A DNA stretch of 64,000 bases from Streptomyces seoulensis (GTDB lineage Bacteria; Actinomycetota; Actinomycetes; Streptomycetales; Streptomycetaceae). Positions 61,000 through 64,000 of this stretch are shown one piece after another. The translations under genes were made by a program, and so were the position numbers. The stretch spans positions 434,001 to 498,000 of the forward strand of contig NZ_CP032229.1 in assembly GCF_004328625.1 (NCBI RefSeq), written 5' to 3'. Under the pieces are notes generated by a model. That model was given only the letters and a program-made list of their open reading frames with translations. It did no database searches and was not told the origin of the DNA. Positions within the stretch are counted from its first letter, which is position 1; every line of letters starts with the position of its first letter.

Positions 61000-61032
61000 A
61001 CCCCGGGCCGTCGCAAGGCGCCCGGAACAGGG

Positions 61033-61069
61033 CGAGGCCCCCGGGACCGTGTGGGTTCCGGGGGCCTCG
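61033..61069 (-). terminator. Terminator of the etfBA operon
   Basis: The 12-bp perfect stem CGAGGCCCCCGG (61033-61044) pairs with CCGGGGGCCTCG (61058-61069), just beyond the etfA stop. Confidence 0.88.
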
Positions 61070-61085
61070 TTCGGCGTCGGAGGGG

Positions 61086-62048
61086 TCAGCCCTTGCGGGT
61101 CTTGACTTCCTCGGTGAGCTGGGGGACGACCTCGAAGAGGTCGCCGACCACGCCGTAGTCGACCAGGTCGAAGATCGGGGCCTCGGGGTCCTTGTTGACC
61201 GCGACGATCGTCTTCGACGTCTGCATGCCCGCGCGGTGCTGGATCGCGCCGGAGATGCCGTTGGCGATGTACAGCTGCGGCGAGACCGACTTGCCGGTCT
61301 GGCCGACCTGGTTGGTGTGCGGGTACCAGCCGGCGTCCACGGCGGCACGCGAGGCGCCGACAGCGGCGCCGAGCGAGTCGGCGAGGGCCTCGATCAGCGC
61401 GAAGTTGTCCGCGCCGTTGACGCCACGGCCACCGGAGACCACGATCGCGGCCTCGGTCAGCTCCGGGCGGCCCGTCGACTCGCGCGGGGTGCGGCCGGTG
61501 ACCTTGGTGCCGGTCGCCTTGTCCGAGAAGGTCACCGACAGCGCCTCGGCGGCACCGGCGGCCGGGGCGGCCTCCACGGCGGCCGAGTTCGGCTTGACCG
61601 TGATGACCGGGACGCCCTTGGTGACCTGGGACTTGGTGGTGTACGACGCGGCGAACACCGACTGGGTGGCGACGGGACCCTCGGCCCCGGCCTCGATGTC
61701 GACGGCGTCGGTGATCAGACCGGAGCCGATGCGCAGCGCCAGACGGGCGGCGATCTCCTTGCCCTCGGCGGAGGACGGGACCAGCACGGCGGCCGGGGAG
61801 ACGGCCTCGACGGCGGCCTGGAGCGCGTCGACCTTGGGGACGACCAGGTAGTCGGCGTACTCGGACGCGTCGTCGGTGAGTACCTTCACCGCGCCGTGCT
61901 CGGCGAGGGCGGCGACGGTGTCGGCGGCGCCGTTGCCCAGGGCGACGGCGACGGGCTCGCCGATGCGGCGGGCCAGCGTCAGCAGCTCCAGGGTGGGCTT
62001 GCGGACGGCACCGTCCACGTGGTCGACGTAGACGAGGACTTCAGCCAT
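61086..62048 (-). CDS. etfA: Electron transfer flavoprotein, alpha subunit
   Basis: A 320-residue FAD-binding subunit. [20 protein letters not shown] opens the N-terminal domain. The FAD domain carries [43 protein letters not shown] (the EtfA signature) and [18 protein letters not shown]. With EtfB it passes electrons from acyl-CoA and other flavin dehydrogenases to the quinone pool. It follows etfB after 54 bases on the same strand. The ATG is at 62048. Confidence 0.96.
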   Translation of the reverse strand: MAEVLVYVDHVDGAVRKPTLELLTLARRIGEPVAVALGNGAADTVAALAEHGAVKVLTDDASEYADYLVVPKVDALQAAVEAVSPAAVLVPSSAEGKEIAARLALRIGSGLITDAVDIEAGAEGPVATQSVFAASYTTKSQVTKGVPVITVKPNSAAVEAAPAAGAAEALSVTFSDKATGTKVTGRTPRESTGRPELTEAAIVVSGGRGVNGADNFALIEALADSLGAAVGASRAAVDAGWYPHTNQVGQTGKSVSPQLYIANGISGAIQHRAGMQTSKTIVAVNKDPEAPIFDLVDYGVVGDLFEVVPQLTEEVKTRKG

Positions 62049-62102
62049 GGGATTGCTCTCCTGCGTAACGAAGTTGAGGGGCGGTCGGCGGGGTGCGGGT
62101 CC

Positions 62103-62888
62103 TTAGATGAACTTCTGGCCCGCGAGGTACTCGGCGAGCTGCTTGCCGCCCTCGCCCTCGTCCTTGACGATCGTGCCCGCGGTGCGCGCCGGGCGCTCGG
62201 TCGCGGTCTCGACCTTGGTCCACGCGCCCTCGAGGCCGACCTCCTCCGCCTCGATGTCGAGGTCGGACAGGTCCCAGGACTCCACCGGCTTCTTCTTGGC
62301 CGCCATGATGCCCTTGAACGAGGGGTAACGCGCCTCGCCCGACTGGTCCGTCACGGAGATCACGGCCGGCAGCGAAGCCTCCAGCTGCTCGGAGGCGGCG
62401 TCGCCGTCACGGCGGCCCTTGACGGTGCCGTCCTCGACCGAGACCTCGGACAGCAGCGTCACCTGCGGCACACCGAGACGCTCGGCGACCAGCGCCGGGA
62501 CGACACCCATGGTGCCGTCGGTGGAGGCCATGCCGGAGATCACCAGGTCGAAGCCGGCCTTCTCGATGGCCTTGGCCAGCACCAGCGAGGTGCCCAGCGC
62601 GTCCGTGCCGTGCAGGTCGTCGTCCTCGACGTGGATCGCCTTGTCGGCACCCATCGAGAGCGCCTTGCGCAGCGCGTCCTTCGCGTCCTCGGGGCCGACG
62701 GTCAGCACGGTGACCTCGGCGTCGTCCGCCTCGTCCGCGATCTGAAGAGCCTGCTCCACCGCGTACTCGTCGAGTTCGGAGAGCAGACCGTCCACGTCGT
62801 CGCGGTCGACGGTCAGGTCATCGGCGAAGTGCCGGTCGCCAGTGGCGTCGGGCACGTACTTCACAGTGACAACGATCCTCAAGCTCAC
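62103..62888 (-). CDS. etfB: Electron transfer flavoprotein, beta subunit
   Basis: A 261-residue AMP-binding partner of EtfA. It opens with MSLRIVVTVKYVPDATGDRH; DGLLSELDEYAVEQALQIAD, VLTVGPEDAKDALRKALSMG and DLVISGMASTDGTMG are the conserved AMP and dimer regions, and SVTDQSGEARYPSFKGIMAAKKKPV contains the EtfB C-terminal signature. It is the first gene of the etfBA operon. The 221 bases upstream (62889-63109) should hold the promoter; I see no other gene there. Confidence 0.96.
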   Translation of the reverse strand: MSLRIVVTVKYVPDATGDRHFADDLTVDRDDVDGLLSELDEYAVEQALQIADEADDAEVTVLTVGPEDAKDALRKALSMGADKAIHVEDDDLHGTDALGTSLVLAKAIEKAGFDLVISGMASTDGTMGVVPALVAERLGVPQVTLLSEVSVEDGTVKGRRDGDAASEQLEASLPAVISVTDQSGEARYPSFKGIMAAKKKPVESWDLSDLDIEAEEVGLEGAWTKVETATERPARTAGTIVKDEGEGGKQLAEYLAGQKFI

Positions 62889-63109
62889 GCCGGCTCTCCT
62901 ACTGCATCGTCTTTTCCGGGCTGCCTCTTGAAGTGCAGCATAGGCGCCTCAAGCGGCTGATCCCGCTCGGGGCGTCGGTGCGCTCCGACCGAAATATTAC
63001 TCACCAGTACATCCAGTTCATGCCCGCTAAGCAAGCGCTTTGAACTGTGACCTTCGCAACGCAGCGTAACCGGAACTCGACGGCACCGCGGAGCCGGGGC
63101 CCAACCCGC

Positions 63110-63619
63110 TCAGTCCCGCAGGGCGTTGAAGCGTCCCTGGTGATAGAGCAGCGGGCGGCCGTCGCCGGAGGGATCGCCGAGCAGCACTTCGGCGAGCACG
63201 ATCCGGTGGTCCCCGGCCGGTACCCGGCCCACGATCCGGCACACCAGCCAGGCGAGCACGTCGTCCAGCACGGGCACGCCCCCGGGCCCCTCGCGCCACG
63301 CGGTGGACGCCCCGAAACGGTCGGCGCCGCTGCGGGCGAAGGTGGCCGCCAGCTCGCTCTGGTGCTCGGCGAGCAGGTGCACGCCGACGTGGTCGGTGCG
63401 CTCGATGGCAGGCCAGCTCGACCCGCCGGTGCCTATGCCGAAGGAGATCATCGGGGGCTCGGCGGAGACGGAGCTGAGCGAGGTGGCGGTGAAGCCGACC
63501 GGGCCGTGCTCGCCGCGCGCGGTGATCACCGCGACACCGGCCGCGTGCCGGCGGAAGACGGAACGCAGCAGGTCCGGAGAGGCGGGCTGCCGGGAACCGA
63601 GGCCGTAAGTGGCCGTCAT
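63110..63619 (-). CDS. Flavin reductase-family (split-barrel FMN) protein
   Basis: A 169-residue protein of the HpaC/flavin-reductase group. FRRHAAGVAVITARGEHGPVG and FTATSLSSVSAEPPMISFG form the FMN-binding barrel, then HVGVHLLAEHQSELAATFA and the His-containing GDHRIVLAEVL complete it. Such proteins reduce FMN for a partner monooxygenase or act alone. No monooxygenase gene is adjacent. The ATG at 63619 follows AGAAGGACGACCTC. Its stop is 221 bases from the etfB start on the same strand. Confidence 0.88.
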   Translation of the reverse strand: MTATYGLGSRQPASPDLLRSVFRRHAAGVAVITARGEHGPVGFTATSLSSVSAEPPMISFGIGTGGSSWPAIERTDHVGVHLLAEHQSELAATFARSGADRFGASTAWREGPGGVPVLDDVLAWLVCRIVGRVPAGDHRIVLAEVLLGDPSGDGRPLLYHQGRFNALRD

Positions 63620-63814
63620 GAGGTCGTCCTTCTGCTGACGGGGGCGAGCTGGTGGGGTCCGGTGCTGTTCAACGGCCCCGGCAGCGGGCGCTCCCGAGGC
63701 GGGCCGGGCCGCGGGCGGCGGCCGGTCCGGCGAGAAGGTGTTCGATCGGCACCGGGCCAGGCTGACGACCGACGGCGGGCGCAGTCAAGTCGCCGCCGGT
63801 GCGCCCGGGAGCGC

Positions 63815-64000
63815 TCAGCCATCGTGCCGCCCCCGCACGGCCTCGCCCAGCGCGGCGATGACATCGGCCCTGCGCGGCTGCCCCTGGGCCCGCCGCACGA
63901 CCGCGCCGCCGGCGTCGAGGACGAGCACGGTGGGGGTCTTCAGGATGCCGAGTTCGCGGACGAGCTCCAGCCGGGCCTCCGCGTCGATCTCGACATGGGC
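63815..64000 (-). CDS. Thioredoxin-like protein, C-terminal end (cut by window edge)
   Basis: Only about 61 residues are in the window. They show the second half of a thioredoxin fold: VEIDAEARLELVRELGILKTP with the cis-Pro TPT, then TVLVLDAGGAVVRRAQGQP and a closing helix (ADVIAALGEAVRG). The active-site CxxC would lie beyond the edge. It ends with TGA at 63815-63817. The 195 bases to the flavin reductase start hold nothing I recognise. Confidence 0.75.
   Translation of the reverse strand, partial: AHVEIDAEARLELVRELGILKTPTVLVLDAGGAVVRRAQGQPRRADVIAALGEAVRGRHDG

Noticed and set aside
1..64000. tRNA, rRNA, prophage or integrative element boundaries
   Set aside because: No cloverleaf, rRNA block, integrase, phage structural gene or long direct repeat was found on either strand.

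Overview
The window is about 72% GC by eye, uses GTG and TTG starts, strongly GC3-biased codons, purine-rich ribosome sites and rho-independent hairpins without U tracts. Together with DUF6643-like, CGNR-finger, Rv1733c-like and two-domain TerD genes, this points to a Streptomyces chromosome (or a very close relative), in a stretch dominated by carbon-source utilisation, stress and housekeeping genes. I see no rRNA, tRNA, CRISPR array, prophage or secondary-metabolite core genes.

Left part (1-15.4 kb): the end of a tightly overlapped L-rhamnose operon (rhaI-rhaD-rhaB) meets a convergent secreted amidase. Next come a UvrA2-type ABC ATPase, a small hydrophilic protein, and a self-contained polyol module. 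In that module a LacI regulator and PfkB sugar kinase diverge from a zinc alcohol dehydrogenase and sugar-porter MFS, with a perfect 26-bp palindrome between them. A secreted GH43 enzyme follows.

15.4-26.7 kb: a 723-residue TerD-domain protein. A CGNR regulator diverges from an alpha/beta hydrolase across a strikingly symmetric four-motif operator. An MHS-family transporter converges on a PucR-type regulator plus a 3-hydroxybutyrate dehydrogenase-like SDR. A Nudix enzyme is separated from lnt by an IS5-family insertion that landed exactly on the lnt stop codon.

26.7-41.7 kb: envelope and stress genes. These include an O-antigen-ligase-like membrane protein, a glutamate-racemase-like enzyme, an HpnB-like glycosyltransferase, a two-domain TerD protein, a beta-helix/AAA+ fusion, a giant membrane-anchored lipase-like protein, a DeoR regulator and a Cds1-like PLP enzyme. 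A 72-bp MITE-like element sits at the stop codon of the Rv1733c-like gene, in the same CTAG context as the IS.

41.7-64 kb: an ATP-binding anti-sigma-like protein, an AlkB-ROK-Nudix gene string, RlmG, an AgaS/KbaY amino-sugar module with a divergent DeoR regulator, and a TetR regulator with repeated operators in front of an F420-type oxidoreductase. There follow a geranylgeranyl-reductase-like flavoprotein, an M20 dipeptidase, a kinase-Nudix fusion, a secreted alpha-galactosidase with a ROK kinase/LacI pair, a CitE-like aldolase, a decayed membrane-protein gene, the etfBA operon, a flavin reductase and the end of a thioredoxin-like gene.
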